Shown here: in pieces, positions 24,547 through 33,330 of the stretch
How positions within the stretch are numbered: position 1 is the first letter of the stretch
Layout of the letters: the number at the start of each line of letters is the position of its first letter
NCBI GenBank assembly: GCA_025800395.1
Contig: JAOXRU010000152.1
Coordinates: 1-36,191, forward strand
From: Flavobacteriaceae bacterium
Lineage (GTDB): Bacteria; Bacteroidota; Bacteroidia; Flavobacteriales; Flavobacteriaceae
Direction: 5' to 3'
DNA length: 36,191 nucleotides
Made by a program: the position numbers and the translations under genes
Notes under the pieces: generated by a model
Database searches by the model: none
What the model saw: the letters and a program-made list of their open reading frames with translations, nothing else
Told to the model about the DNA's origin: nothing

Positions 24547-26952
24547 TCAAAACCCGTAATTCAATCCCAATATAAAGTTTAGACCAGGTGCTACAATACC
24601 CGAACTATAAGGACGATATCTCTGATCGGTGAGGTTCTCTAACAAAAGTAGGGCTTTGATGTTTTTTCGAATCTGATATTCGGTTTTCATATTTATGGTA
24701 TACCAAGAAGGGGAATACAATTCTCCTTTGGCATTGGTGGCATAAATAAAGGATTTTGCTTTTTCGGAGGCTGCCAATTTTTCTGAGGAAATCGCTCCGT
24801 TAAAATCCGAAAACACATCAAATTTTAGGCGGTGATTTTTCCATACCAGATGCACATTTCCAAACAAGGGTGCCACATGCCTCAATGGCGAATCTGGCCC
24901 TATTTCCTCATACACCGCTCCCTTGGCATAGCTCATTCGTCCCAGTAGAGAAAATTTGGAGTGTAAAAACAAATCGAAGCCCATTTCCAACCCGTACACA
25001 TATGCTTTAGCACCATTTTGCACTGCCTGCACTTTGCTCATTACTCCATCGTATTCGATGGTAGCCGCTCCGTTAAAGGCAAAGTCATCTCGAACCAATA
25101 TATCTACTATATGACTGTAAAACAAAGAAGCATCCCAAAACAAGAATTCATTGAAGTTTTTCTTAATCCCTATATCAAAATTATATGCATACTCTGGCTC
25201 TAAACTCGGGTTGGGTACGACTACTGCTCCGGGTTCCGAATCAAATACTTTACCAATATCATCTATATTGGGCGATCGAAAGCCTGTTGCCGCATTGAAA
25301 GTAAGCTGCCATTTGTTGCCCGGAAACCAACTCAAACCAAGACTGCCCGTAAGCGCACCATTGCTGAGATTGGCTTCTTCAAACGGAAAATCAAAAAATG
25401 TATCTTCAAATCTGGCTTTTGCAAAAACATGACTATATCGTGCTCCAGCCAACAAGGTTAGATTTTCGTATGCCTTGTATTCGATATTGGTATAGGCTGC
25501 AATAGTTTGCCAACTAGAACCTTCTGGATATCGCGATTGCGAAGTTGTTTTTTCTTGGGTATTTATATGGCGCAAGAAAGCCGAGGAATGTACCTTATTA
25601 TATACGTATTCTAGGCCGTAAAACAATTTGGTTTGTGTATTCCATTGTTTCTCAAAATCCAAATTTACAGAAGGCGCATGTATTTTTTCTGTTCTCGATC
25701 TGAGGTCGGTAGCAGCAAATTTTCTATCGTGCCGGCTCTCTTCAAAAAACTGATATGCCGCAGTGAGCTTCAGCGCATCGTGCAAATCGCTATTGCTTTT
25801 GCGAAATAGTCTAAAATTGACCATTCCCCATCGTTGTGGGCCATAATACCATTGGGCATATTTTAGTTGGTCGTTTTCGTATTCCAACAATCGGTCATAG
25901 CGGTTGTAATCGCTGGTAGCCGAATAATACAAGCCCAAATCCATTTGCAAGTTTTTTTGGGGAACATATCTTAATTTTTGCAACAAACTCCACTGGTCGT
26001 AGCCCATGTTTTTTTGCTTTCGTGGGTTGTCGTTGAGCAATACCACATCTGCACCTTCTATATTGCCCGCATATTCCTTTCTCAAATAAGATTCTGGACC
26101 ATTTCTACCCATCAAAACATCCTCAAAGCTATTGTAACTTACACTTCCAAAATACGCCCATTGCTTCTTTCCAATATGTAGTTCTACATGCCCAGTTCGC
26201 TCGTTGTTGGCTGTGGCATGCCTTATGGCTACACTGCCATCTACCTCCATATGTTGTGTGCTACTCAACTGTGGGTCTTTGGTAAAAAAATTCATGACTC
26301 CTCCCATGGCATCCGAGCCAAAAATGACGGATCCGGGACCAAAAATGACCTCTGTATTTTTGATGGTGTAGGGATCTATAGAAATGACATTCTGAACGTT
26401 TCCACCCCTAAAAATGGCGTTATTCATGCGCACCCCATCCACAGCAAGCAACACCCGATTGGTAGCAAAGCCACGTATCATCGGGCTACCACCTCCAAGC
26501 TGGCTTTTTTGAACAAACACAGCGCCACTTTTTTGCAATACATCTGCTGCAGTTTGTGCTCCAGATCCCAAAATCTCTTGGGCTCCTATGGCGTGTATTT
26601 TGTGTGGAATATCTTTTTTTTGTTGCTCCCATTTGGAAACCGACAATACCACCTCATCGAGCTGTTGTGAAGTTTGGGTAAGATAGACACGTGGTCCCTT
26701 TTTTAGCATTTGATCTTTGGTAATCCTTCTCGAAATAAAGCCCTCTGCAGTCAAATATATGGTTTGTCTCTTATCAAAAGCATCTAAAATCAGTACCCCA
26801 TTTGGATCGGATACCACAGCTACAGATTGGTCTTTGTTTGCAGCCAAAACATTGGGTATAGGAAAGCCTGTATCTAAATTCAATACCGTAATTTGTTGGG
26901 CAAAAACAAATTGTACACACAAGAACACAAAAATTCCAACAAGCTGCTTCAT
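24547..26952 (-). CDS. TonB-dependent receptor, heme/hemoglobin receptor-like
   Basis: 801 residues from the ATG at 26952; a TTG one codon upstream is not needed. Signal peptide ends FVFAQ. A short carboxypeptidase-regulatory-like domain is followed by a plug of the HmuR/HutA kind: GGGSPMIRGFATNRVLL, VDGVRMNNAIFRGGNVQNV and a VIFGPGSVIFGSDAMGGVMNF stretch. In the barrel, TGFRSPNIDDIG and NPSLEPE (about 560-585) resemble the FRAP and NPNL boxes of heme receptors. The barrel ends in LNYGF. Likely cargo is heme or a heme protein; a siderophore or other metal chelate cannot be excluded. It is co-directional with recO 25 bases upstream. No hemophore or hmuY-like gene is adjacent. Confidence 0.85.
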   Translation of the reverse strand: MKQLVGIFVFLCVQFVFAQQITVLNLDTGFPIPNVLAANKDQSVAVVSDPNGVLILDAFDKRQTIYLTAEGFISRRITKDQMLKKGPRVYLTQTSQQLDEVVLSVSKWEQQKKDIPHKIHAIGAQEILGSGAQTAADVLQKSGAVFVQKSQLGGGSPMIRGFATNRVLLAVDGVRMNNAIFRGGNVQNVISIDPYTIKNTEVIFGPGSVIFGSDAMGGVMNFFTKDPQLSSTQHMEVDGSVAIRHATANNERTGHVELHIGKKQWAYFGSVSYNSFEDVLMGRNGPESYLRKEYAGNIEGADVVLLNDNPRKQKNMGYDQWSLLQKLRYVPQKNLQMDLGLYYSATSDYNRYDRLLEYENDQLKYAQWYYGPQRWGMVNFRLFRKSNSDLHDALKLTAAYQFFEESRHDRKFAATDLRSRTEKIHAPSVNLDFEKQWNTQTKLFYGLEYVYNKVHSSAFLRHINTQEKTTSQSRYPEGSSWQTIAAYTNIEYKAYENLTLLAGARYSHVFAKARFEDTFFDFPFEEANLSNGALTGSLGLSWFPGNKWQLTFNAATGFRSPNIDDIGKVFDSEPGAVVVPNPSLEPEYAYNFDIGIKKNFNEFLFWDASLFYSHIVDILVRDDFAFNGAATIEYDGVMSKVQAVQNGAKAYVYGLEMGFDLFLHSKFSLLGRMSYAKGAVYEEIGPDSPLRHVAPLFGNVHLVWKNHRLKFDVFSDFNGAISSEKLAASEKAKSFIYATNAKGELYSPSWYTINMKTEYQIRKNIKALLLLENLTDQRYRPYSSGIVAPGLNFILGLNYGF

Positions 26953-26977
26953 CAAACTATCCTGATTGTAACTGAAT

Positions 26978-27700
26978 TTAATTATCTACAAACAATTGCC
27001 GCAAAACATCTATAGATTTTGGAGGGCGAAATCCTTGCAAATGTAGTTCAAAATAAACAATTATTTTCTGTAAAAGCGAAACCCTTATTTGTTGGTTTAG
27101 CCTCACAAAAGCTAAGGTATCAAAATTTGTGCCCAAAATGATTTTGAAGGCCTCTAATTCCTCATTTTTTAGCAGCGGATTATTGTTTGGAGTCCTAATA
27201 AAATCTGCTTCTAACATATCGAAATAAGGAAGATTTTCTTGCTTTAACTGGGGATAAAAGCCCAAGTATTTGGTAAGCTGCAACATAAAAAACAAATGAA
27301 AATTGGTAGGCTTCTCCTGCTGATCGAAAAACTGAAAAGACAGGCTCAAAAACTGAAATAGATCTTTGTTTTGTTCTTCTTCTTGCAGGCTATATTGCAA
27401 CACTTCTGCCAAAAACATAGCTATGGCTCGCTTTATAGGATCGGCATATATTTCTTGATAAGGGTAATCCAATTGAACATCTTTTATATGTTCCAATTTG
27501 CCATTTTTTCGAGTCGTTCCCACTATTTCTAACTGCATAAGAGGTTGGAAATAAGCAGCTTTGAGTTTTCCTTTTTTGGAACCCAACACGCCTTTTAGCA
27601 TATAGGTTACCAAACCCATTTCTTCGGTATACGCCTTCATTATCAGGCTGGTGTCGGCATATTTAATTGCAGACAAAACTATGGCTTTTGTTTTTATCAT
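26978..27700 (-). CDS. recO: DNA repair protein RecO
   Basis: 240 residues, normal length. RecO with RecR loads RecA on SSB-coated single-stranded DNA and anneals strands in the RecF pathway. Seen: N-terminal OB-fold beginning KTKAIVLSAIKYADTSLIMKAYTEEMGLVTYM and the following KKGKLKAAYFQPLMQLE, then the helical C-terminal part (AEVLQYSLQEEEQN, LTKYLGFYPQL). I see no Cys pair of the C-terminal zinc motif found in some RecO proteins. Its ATG overlaps the upstream M14 peptidase stop (ATGA), so translation is likely coupled. Confidence 0.94.
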   Translation of the reverse strand: MIKTKAIVLSAIKYADTSLIMKAYTEEMGLVTYMLKGVLGSKKGKLKAAYFQPLMQLEIVGTTRKNGKLEHIKDVQLDYPYQEIYADPIKRAIAMFLAEVLQYSLQEEEQNKDLFQFLSLSFQFFDQQEKPTNFHLFFMLQLTKYLGFYPQLKQENLPYFDMLEADFIRTPNNNPLLKNEELEAFKIILGTNFDTLAFVRLNQQIRVSLLQKIIVYFELHLQGFRPPKSIDVLRQLFVDN

Positions 27701-28923
27701 TTGGACTGCAACAAGATGTGCATCAATGCTTTTGCAGATGTTTCTCCTATGATTTGAATATGGTCTCTGGGAGTCTCATCGCCTATTTCGTAGGTAATTC
27801 CCACCGCCCGGTGGCCGTACAACAGCCAGCCTTTGGACACGGGAGTGGTGCTATTGCTCGCTTTTTCGTTTACTTTATAGCCATCTATCTCGCTCTCCAA
27901 GGCCGAGAACCACTGGTCTATAAACTGGGGATAATGGGTGTCTGCTCTGCTTTCGTTGGTATAAAACACATCATACCAAGTGGAATGAAAGTCTATTCCC
28001 AAAATCAATTTGGCGTCATTTTTTTTCAGTATTTTGCTTAGGGTTTTCACGACATTTCGAACCTCTGGCTGCCTGTATTTGGACCAATCTCTATTGAGAT
28101 CTACTCCATTTGCATTGTGCCTCCAATGGCCTTGGTCTACACCATCTGGGTTCATAATTGGAAATACAACTACCCGATAGTTCTTAAAGAAGGTATCCCT
28201 ATTGGCAGATTCTTTCAAAAGCGCCTCCATAAAACGTTGGAAAGCCAAATAACCCGTCACTTCTGGTGGATGCTGTCTGGTAATAAACAAAATCACTTCT
28301 TTCCCTTGGGGATCTCCTTGGTACATATCCAAGTATGGCATTTCTTGCCCCATTACCGTTTTTCCTGCTACCAAATCGCGAATCCAGCTTTCTTTACCCT
28401 TAATTAGTTGCTTATACCACTCTTTTACCGCATCGGAACTATGAATTTCTTGGGCCGCTATCAGCTGAGGTGTCTTGCTTAACTTGGTTTTGATATAGAC
28501 TAAAGAATCTTTTTTAATTACTCGTGTACTATCTATAAACTCCCATCCTTGATTGGTTTTTGTTTTCGGCCAGTAGCGATGTTTTATTTTTGGCGGGTAG
28601 TTCATTTTAAAATACACTGTTTTTTCCTGATCGGACCAACATTTGAATGCGTAATACGGACTAGGATTGATGGGGGTGTTTTCTGCAATAATATGTACAT
28701 TCACCACCGTATCATTTTCATAAGAAAAGCCATTTAACCTAGCACCTTTGAACTGATTGGAAGCATACACGCCTAACTGAGACACTTCAAATTGTTTTTT
28801 CTCTTGCAGAACAATTGGTTTGTCTGTAGTGTCTATTGGTTTTGAGAAAGCCACTTTTTTCACACTAGTGCATGAGATAGTGGTGGTTATAAGCAGTATG
28901 GTGAGGTATGCATGTTTTTTCAT
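27697..28923 (-). CDS. M14 family zinc carboxypeptidase, lipoprotein
   Basis: 408 residues from the ATG at 28923. A longer reading frame exists, but its extra 20 residues would bury the signal peptide. Lipobox TISC gives Cys18, so lipid-anchored. An N-terminal beta-sandwich region (about 45-150) precedes the catalytic domain, as in cytosolic carboxypeptidase/M14_6-like proteins. Zinc ligands: His218 and Glu221 in RQHPPEVTG and His313 in DFHSTWYD. HRHNANGVDLNRDW is the usual substrate block (here HWRHNANGVDLNRDW), and catalytic Glu379 is in TYEIGDE. All are present, so an active carboxypeptidase in the envelope is expected; the substrate is unknown. First gene of a unit with recO and a heme-type receptor. 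Confidence 0.93.
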   Translation of the reverse strand: MKKHAYLTILLITTTISCTSVKKVAFSKPIDTTDKPIVLQEKKQFEVSQLGVYASNQFKGARLNGFSYENDTVVNVHIIAENTPINPSPYYAFKCWSDQEKTVYFKMNYPPKIKHRYWPKTKTNQGWEFIDSTRVIKKDSLVYIKTKLSKTPQLIAAQEIHSSDAVKEWYKQLIKGKESWIRDLVAGKTVMGQEMPYLDMYQGDPQGKEVILFITRQHPPEVTGYLAFQRFMEALLKESANRDTFFKNYRVVVFPIMNPDGVDQGHWRHNANGVDLNRDWSKYRQPEVRNVVKTLSKILKKNDAKLILGIDFHSTWYDVFYTNESRADTHYPQFIDQWFSALESEIDGYKVNEKASNSTTPVSKGWLLYGHRAVGITYEIGDETPRDHIQIIGETSAKALMHILLQSK

Positions 28924-28945
28924 ATCCAAGTTCGTTTCGTTAGGG

Positions 28946-28976
28946 GAAAGATAATGAAAAGACTGGTGTGCTGCAA
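28946..28976 (-). promoter_or_regulatory. Promoter of the M14 peptidase-recO-receptor unit
   Basis: On the minus strand TTG (28976-28974), 20 bases, then TATCTTTC (28953-28946), seven of eight positions of TAnnTTTG. The start codon follows 22 bases downstream. Confidence 0.45.
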
Positions 28977-29078
28977 GTAGCAAGAAATAAGACCATTTCT
29001 ATGAGGTTGCGACAAGAGCACACTGGGCTTTGGTATATAAAGTAAGTTTGATATAAAACAAGTTGTTTTGGCGCTGAT

Positions 29079-29205
29079 TTCTTCGCTGTTTGCAATAGGG
29101 ATTGAACGGCATGTTGGAGCTCTTTTTTATCTGTAGCCTTAGCGAAAGATAAAAAAAGCGACTAGTGAAAGCCCGACCCCGTTTTTGCGGGGGATTGCCC
29201 AAAAA
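29079..29205 (+). repeat. Candidate flavobacterial interspersed non-coding element with two hairpins
   Basis: Order on the plus strand: TTTGCAATAGGGATTGAACGGCAT, an 11-bp hairpin at 29122-29158 (CTTTTTTATCT / AGATAAAAAAAG with the loop between), GAAAGCCCGACCCC, then a CCCCG / CGGGG hairpin at 29177-29192. From memory, many Flavobacteriia genomes carry intergenic elements with the order TAGGGATTGAA-GCGGCAT, hairpin, AGCCCGACCC. This looks like a diverged copy. It may be a mobile repeat or a structured RNA. The family link is recollection, not a search result. Confidence 0.45.
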
Positions 29206-29220
29206 ACAACGCTCTTTGAA

Positions 29221-29255
29221 AAACCAAAAAAAACCACCTCCAGAGGGAAGTGGTT
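29221..29255 (-). terminator. gdhA: Terminator of gdhA
   Basis: In minus-strand sense AACCACTTCC, loop CTCT, GGAGGTGGTT, then a T-rich tract. Ten pairs including one G-U that exists only in minus-strand RNA; the plus-strand equivalent is an A-C mismatch. It lies 50 bases after the gdhA stop. Confidence 0.85.
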
Positions 29256-29304
29256 CTTATGGCTATATGCTATAGATACGCGATATGGTATCTCTGCAAG
29301 ATGT

Positions 29305-30645
29305 TTATACGACTCCTTGGGCAAGCATGGCATCGGCTACCTTTACGAAACCTGCAATATTTGCTCCTTTTACATAATTGATATACTCTCCTTCTTTTCC
29401 ATATTCGATACAAGAATCGTGTATATCGCTCATGATACTTTTCAATTTTGCATCCACTTCTTCTCTAGTCCAATTGAGACGTAAAGAGTTTTGGGACATT
29501 TCCAAACCAGAAGTTGCAACACCACCTGCATTGGATGCTTTACCTGGCGCAAACAAAATTTGAGCTTGGTGAAACTCGTGAATGGCCTCTGGAGTAGAAG
29601 GCATATTTGCTCCTTCTGCAACAGCAATACATCCATTGGCAACCAATGCCTTTGCGTCTTCTTGGTGCAACTCGTTTTGTGTAGCACAAGGAAGGGCTAC
29701 ATCACAGGCGGTATGCCAAGGTGTTTTTCCTTTGTGGAATTCTGCCGATGGATATTTTTCTGCATATTCGTGGATACGACCGCGTTTTACATTTTTGAGT
29801 TCCATGACGAAAGCCAATTTCTCCACATCGATACCATCTTTATCATAAATATATCCTGAAGAATCTGAAAGGGTAACTACTTTACCGCCCAATTGGGTAA
29901 CTTTTTCGGCTGCAAACTGTGCCACATTACCAGAACCAGAAATAGTTACTGTTTTACCAGCCATGCTATCTCCTTTGGTTTCTAACATACTTTGCGCAAA
30001 GTATACCGTACCGTACCCAGTTGCTTCTGGACGAATTAAAGATCCACCCCAGGTAATTCCTTTACCAGTAAGCACCCCAGTAAACTCGTTTCGAAGTTTT
30101 TTGTATATTCCAAACAAGAAACCAATTTCTCTTGCACCAACACCTATATCTCCAGCAGGAACATCTGTATTTGGACCAATATGGCGATTTAACTCGGCCA
30201 TAAAGCTGTGGCAGAAACGCATGATTTCGTTATCTGATTTCCCTTTTGGATTAAAGTCCGAACCACCTTTACCACCTCCCATTGGAAGGGTCGTGAGACT
30301 ATTCTTGAACACCTGTTCAAAGGCCAAAAACTTCAAGATACTCATGTTTACCGACGGATGAAAACGCAATCCGCCTTTGTATGGTCCAATAGCAGAGTTC
30401 ATCTGGATACGGTATCCTCTGTTGACTTGAATTTCTCCCTTATCGTCTACCCATGGGACACGGAACTGAAACGCTCGTTCTGGTTCCACCATGCGCAACA
30501 ACAAATTTTTCCCACTATAGATTTCTTTTCCTTCTATAAAAGGGATTACCGTTTCTGCAACCTCTTGTACAGCTTGCAAAAACTCAGGCTCATGGCTATT
30601 TCTAACCTTCACCTCTTCCATGAAATTCTTTATTTTATCTTCCAT
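29305..30645 (-). CDS. gdhA: NADP-type glutamate dehydrogenase (hexameric)
   Basis: 446 residues, the standard length of the short hexameric family. Cytosolic enzyme linking 2-oxoglutarate plus ammonium to glutamate. Seen: GLRFHPSVNMSILKFLAFEQ, the active-site block PMGGGKGGSDFNPKGKSDNE with its catalytic Lys, PAGDIGVGAREIGFLFG, and the Rossmann motif SGSGNVAQFAAEK near 235. NADPH preference is inferred from family membership; NAD use cannot be excluded. It has its own promoter and terminator, so it is a single-gene unit. Confidence 0.96.
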   Translation of the reverse strand: MEDKIKNFMEEVKVRNSHEPEFLQAVQEVAETVIPFIEGKEIYSGKNLLLRMVEPERAFQFRVPWVDDKGEIQVNRGYRIQMNSAIGPYKGGLRFHPSVNMSILKFLAFEQVFKNSLTTLPMGGGKGGSDFNPKGKSDNEIMRFCHSFMAELNRHIGPNTDVPAGDIGVGAREIGFLFGIYKKLRNEFTGVLTGKGITWGGSLIRPEATGYGTVYFAQSMLETKGDSMAGKTVTISGSGNVAQFAAEKVTQLGGKVVTLSDSSGYIYDKDGIDVEKLAFVMELKNVKRGRIHEYAEKYPSAEFHKGKTPWHTACDVALPCATQNELHQEDAKALVANGCIAVAEGANMPSTPEAIHEFHQAQILFAPGKASNAGGVATSGLEMSQNSLRLNWTREEVDAKLKSIMSDIHDSCIEYGKEGEYINYVKGANIAGFVKVADAMLAQGVV

Positions 30646-30693
30646 AAAAAATTATAACTAGGTGTGAATTTAGATTTTTAATAAAATATTTTG

Positions 30694-30727
30694 CAAAAAT
30701 ATATATTTCCAACAATAGAAAACGCAA
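30694..30727 (-). promoter_or_regulatory. gdhA: gdhA promoter
   Basis: On the minus strand TTG (30727-30725), 21 bases, then TATTTTTG (30701-30694), a perfect TAnnTTTG. The leader would be about 42 bases. The TTG lies in the T tract of the terminator of the gene upstream, so termination and re-initiation are packed into about 70 bases. Confidence 0.65.
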
Positions 30728-30762
30728 AAAATAAGGATTTCGTATTCCATTATAAAATCCTT
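30722..30762 (-). terminator. Terminator of the cystathionine gamma-synthase/lyase gene
   Basis: In minus-strand sense AAGGATTT (30762-30755), a 14-base loop, AAATCCTT (30740-30733), then ATTTTTT. The stem is 8 bp and AT-rich, 59 bases after the stop codon. Moderate strength only. Confidence 0.55.
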
Positions 30763-30820
30763 GCCTATTTTATAGTGAATTTTCAGTTTCCTCTTACAAA
30801 AAAAGTCGTAAATAATGCGT

Positions 30821-31969
30821 TTATAATGCCTGATTCAAATCGGCAATTAGGTCGTTTTGGTCCTCAATACCAACACTTAAACGAACCAAGCCATCTACTA
30901 CTCCAATTTTGACCCTCATTTCTTGTGGAATACTAGCGTGTGTCATAGAAGCTGGGTGTCCTGCCAAACTTTCTACTCCTCCCAAGGATTCGGCTAGTGT
31001 AAACCACTTGAGATTAGACAAAAACTGGTGTGCTGCTTTCTCTGTATTGTTTTTTAGAACCAAAGATAGCATGGCGCCAAAACCTATCATTTGTTTTTTA
31101 GCTATATGATGATTCGGATGCGAAGCAAATCCTGGCCAATACACCTTTTCTACTTTAGGATGCTCTTGCAAAAACCGGGCAATAACTTTGGCGTTTTCAA
31201 TATGTCTTTGCATACGAACGGCTAAAGTTTTAATGCCCCGCAGGGTTAAAAAACTATCCATAGGTCCTGCAATTGCACCAGATGCGTTTTGGATAAAATA
31301 TAGTTTTTTGGCCAAGCTTTCCTCTTTTACCACAAGTGCACCAAGAACCACATCGCTATGCCCGGCCAAATATTTGGTAGCAGAATGCATCACTATGTCT
31401 ACCCCCAATTCTAAAGGTTTTTGCAAATATGGTGAGGCAAAAGTATTGTCTACAGCGGTTAATAAATCATAGCGTTTTGCCAAAGTCACCATTGCCTCTA
31501 TATCTATAATATTTAATAATGGATTGGTAGGTGTTTCTATCCAAAGCAATTTTGTATTTGTGCTAATGGCTTTTTCTACTTTTTCTGGATTGGTCATATC
31601 CACAAACTCAAAAACTATCCCAAAGGGTTCGTATACTTGTTTAAACAATCTGTAACTCCCTCCGTACAAATCGATTGTGCTTAGCACCACATCTCCTGGC
31701 TTTAGCAATTTCATTACGGCATCTATTGCTGCCAAGCCACTACCAAAAACCATGGCTGCAGTGCCGCTCTCTATGCTAGCCAGTGCATCTTCTAATGCGG
31801 TTCTGGTTGGGTTGCCCGAACGAGAATACGCATAGCCCTGATGCATTCCTGGTTTGCTATGGGCATAGGTAGAGGTTTGATAAATAGGCGGCATAACGGC
31901 GCCATAAGCTTTGTCGGGTTGTTGTCCTCCGTGAATGACCTTGGTATTGAATGCTACTTTTTTGTTCAT
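30821..31969 (-). CDS. Cystathionine gamma-synthase or gamma-lyase (Cys/Met metabolism PLP enzyme)
   Basis: 382 residues from the ATG at 31969; an upstream TTG would add 12 residues that match no family N-terminus. Pyridoxal-phosphate enzyme: AYSRSGNPTRTALE, FGSGLAAIDA, WIETPTNPLL, Asp174 in AVDNTFASPY for the ring nitrogen, and Lys199 in SATKYLAGHSD forming the Schiff base. C-terminal ESLGGVESLAGHPASMTHA and VRLSVGIED are typical. Gamma-synthase (methionine synthesis, metB) and gamma-lyase (cysteine from cystathionine) share all these motifs and cannot be told apart here. No other methionine gene is next to it. Confidence 0.93.
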   Translation of the reverse strand: MNKKVAFNTKVIHGGQQPDKAYGAVMPPIYQTSTYAHSKPGMHQGYAYSRSGNPTRTALEDALASIESGTAAMVFGSGLAAIDAVMKLLKPGDVVLSTIDLYGGSYRLFKQVYEPFGIVFEFVDMTNPEKVEKAISTNTKLLWIETPTNPLLNIIDIEAMVTLAKRYDLLTAVDNTFASPYLQKPLELGVDIVMHSATKYLAGHSDVVLGALVVKEESLAKKLYFIQNASGAIAGPMDSFLTLRGIKTLAVRMQRHIENAKVIARFLQEHPKVEKVYWPGFASHPNHHIAKKQMIGFGAMLSLVLKNNTEKAAHQFLSNLKWFTLAESLGGVESLAGHPASMTHASIPQEMRVKIGVVDGLVRLSVGIEDQNDLIADLNQAL

Positions 31970-32002
31970 TAGAAAATGCTTTAGAATTTTGGGCTTCCAT
32001 TT

Positions 32003-32010
32003 CAAATGTA
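32003..32010 (-). promoter_or_regulatory. -7 box of the cystathionine gene
   Basis: TACATTTG on the minus strand is a perfect TAnnTTTG, 33 bases before the chosen ATG. This supports the ATG at 31969 over the TTG at 32005, which would overlap the box. No -33 TTG is found at 17-23 bases. Confidence 0.5.
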
Positions 32011-32116
32011 ATTATTAATTTTGAATTGTTTGGGTGGCATTTTTTACCCTAAACAGAAACAGAATCTAAGCAACCAACTTCCTAACTAATAAATAACCAA
32101 TAATTTTTGCGCACTT

Positions 32117-32851
32117 ATGGAGGTCTTTAAAAAAACTGTATGTATTTTCATTCTTGGAGGTTTGTTGTTTTCTTGTAAAGAAGAAAAAGCAGTACCAGAA
32201 CAATTTCATTTAGAAAGCAACGGATGTAGTAGTTGTCCAACTGCTTCTGTTAACTATCAATATATACGGAGCAACGAAAAATCCTTACAAAAAATTCATG
32301 CGGATATTGATAAAAGAATTATCCGTTTTTTGGTTAGAGAGGGGACCAATGCACCAACAGTAGCGCAGGCTATGGCGACCTACACCAAAGCTGCAGATTA
32401 CAAACAAAAGTTTCCCGAAGAGGATATTTCTAATTGGAACATTACTATAGACGGAGAAATCCGCTATCAAGATGCTGATTTATTGAGTTTTGAATTTGAA
32501 TTTTATTCCTATTCTGGTGGCGCTCATGGTTATGGAGAAACCGTTTTACTCACCTACAATACGCATACAGGAGATCTCTTAGATCTAAATGAAATACTAC
32601 TCAACAACGCCCATTTTATGCAATTGGCGGAAGAAAAATTTAGAAAACAAGAAGACATCCCATTAGATGGCAACATCAACGATACCGGATTTATGTTTCC
32701 AGACGAAGTCTTTGTATTGGCCGACAATATAGGTCTAAACGACAAGGGATTGATAATGATCTACAACCAATATGAAATTTCGGCCTATGCCGAAGGAAAA
32801 AAAGAATTGGAAATCCCTTGGGACACCATCAAAGCTTTTTTAAAAATATAA
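32117..32851 (+). CDS. DUF4163/DUF3298 domain lipoprotein (RsiV-like fold)
   Basis: 244 residues with lipobox LLFSC (Cys20), so a lipoprotein. The part around 75-140 (WNITIDGEIRYQDADLLSFEFEFYSYSGGAHGYGE) has the DUF4163 pattern, whose SGGAHG is the best marker. The part from about 165 on (AEEKFRKQED, FVLADNIGLNDKGLIMIYNQYEISAYAEG) matches the DUF3298 end. This fold also forms the extracellular part of the anti-sigma factor RsiV, which binds lysozyme. Here there is no membrane anchor domain or sigma factor, so that role should not be assumed. The stop is 2 bases from that of the convergent DinB-like gene. Confidence 0.85.
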   Translation: MEVFKKTVCIFILGGLLFSCKEEKAVPEQFHLESNGCSSCPTASVNYQYIRSNEKSLQKIHADIDKRIIRFLVREGTNAPTVAQAMATYTKAADYKQKFPEEDISNWNITIDGEIRYQDADLLSFEFEFYSYSGGAHGYGETVLLTYNTHTGDLLDLNEILLNNAHFMQLAEEKFRKQEDIPLDGNINDTGFMFPDEVFVLADNIGLNDKGLIMIYNQYEISAYAEGKKELEIPWDTIKAFLKI

Positions 32852-32853
32852 TT

Positions 32854-33330
32854 CTAGCTTGCTACTCGTTCTGTTTGAATTGCTCTTTTTAGCGCCAATA
32901 CACTTCCAAAATGTAGTCCTTCGTGGTATAAATTATAACTCATAGCCTGGGCTAAATTACTAATAGTAACTCCGGCACTGGTGGTATAAGGGTTATAGTT
33001 TGTAAATGTACCAGCTTCTACATCTGCCTTGGTTTGTTCTATAGTACTAAATAATGCCTCTTTAACCAACTCGATTTCTGCCGCATCTACTAGTGCTTTT
33101 GGTTTGGTTCCTTTTCTGTAAGCTTCTATAAATGCTTCTGGCAACAGCATATCTACCCCACTTAAATTGTAAATTAACAATTGTTGGGTGGCAACTACAT
33201 GTGCTATATTCCAATAAATATTGTTGTTAAAGCCCTTTGGCACTTGCATTAAATCTTCGAACGCAATGGTGTCTAAAAAATCTAACAAAAGTTTTCGGGT
33301 TTGCAGTGTTTGGGTTAAGATATGTTCCAT
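32854..33330 (-). CDS. DinB-like metal-binding protein
   Basis: 158 residues, an all-helical four-helix bundle of the DinB/YfiT superfamily. The expected metal triad is present: His44 in WNIAHVVATQQ, and His136 and His140 in LYHEGLHFG. Family members are thiol S-transferases or of unknown activity; the DNA-damage name comes from Bacillus dinB and does not imply a repair polymerase. Soluble, no signal peptide. Single gene, divergent from the ArsC-like gene. Confidence 0.88.
   Translation of the reverse strand: MEHILTQTLQTRKLLLDFLDTIAFEDLMQVPKGFNNNIYWNIAHVVATQQLLIYNLSGVDMLLPEAFIEAYRKGTKPKALVDAAEIELVKEALFSTIEQTKADVEAGTFTNYNPYTTSAGVTISNLAQAMSYNLYHEGLHFGSVLALKRAIQTERVAS

Larger units (their letters stand above)
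28924..29304. other. Intergenic region between gdhA and the M14 peptidase
   Basis: 381 bases. It contains the M14 promoter (28946-28976), a candidate interspersed element (about 29079-29205) and the gdhA terminator (29221-29255). An open frame of 67 codons on the minus strand (28999-29202) runs through the repeat-like part and looks non-coding: basic, unstructured, no signal or domain. Confidence 0.55.

Noticed and set aside
28999..29202. A 67-codon minus-strand frame in the gap before gdhA
   Set aside because: It covers the hairpin-rich repeat-like element, gives a basic peptide with no domain, and has no promoter in front.
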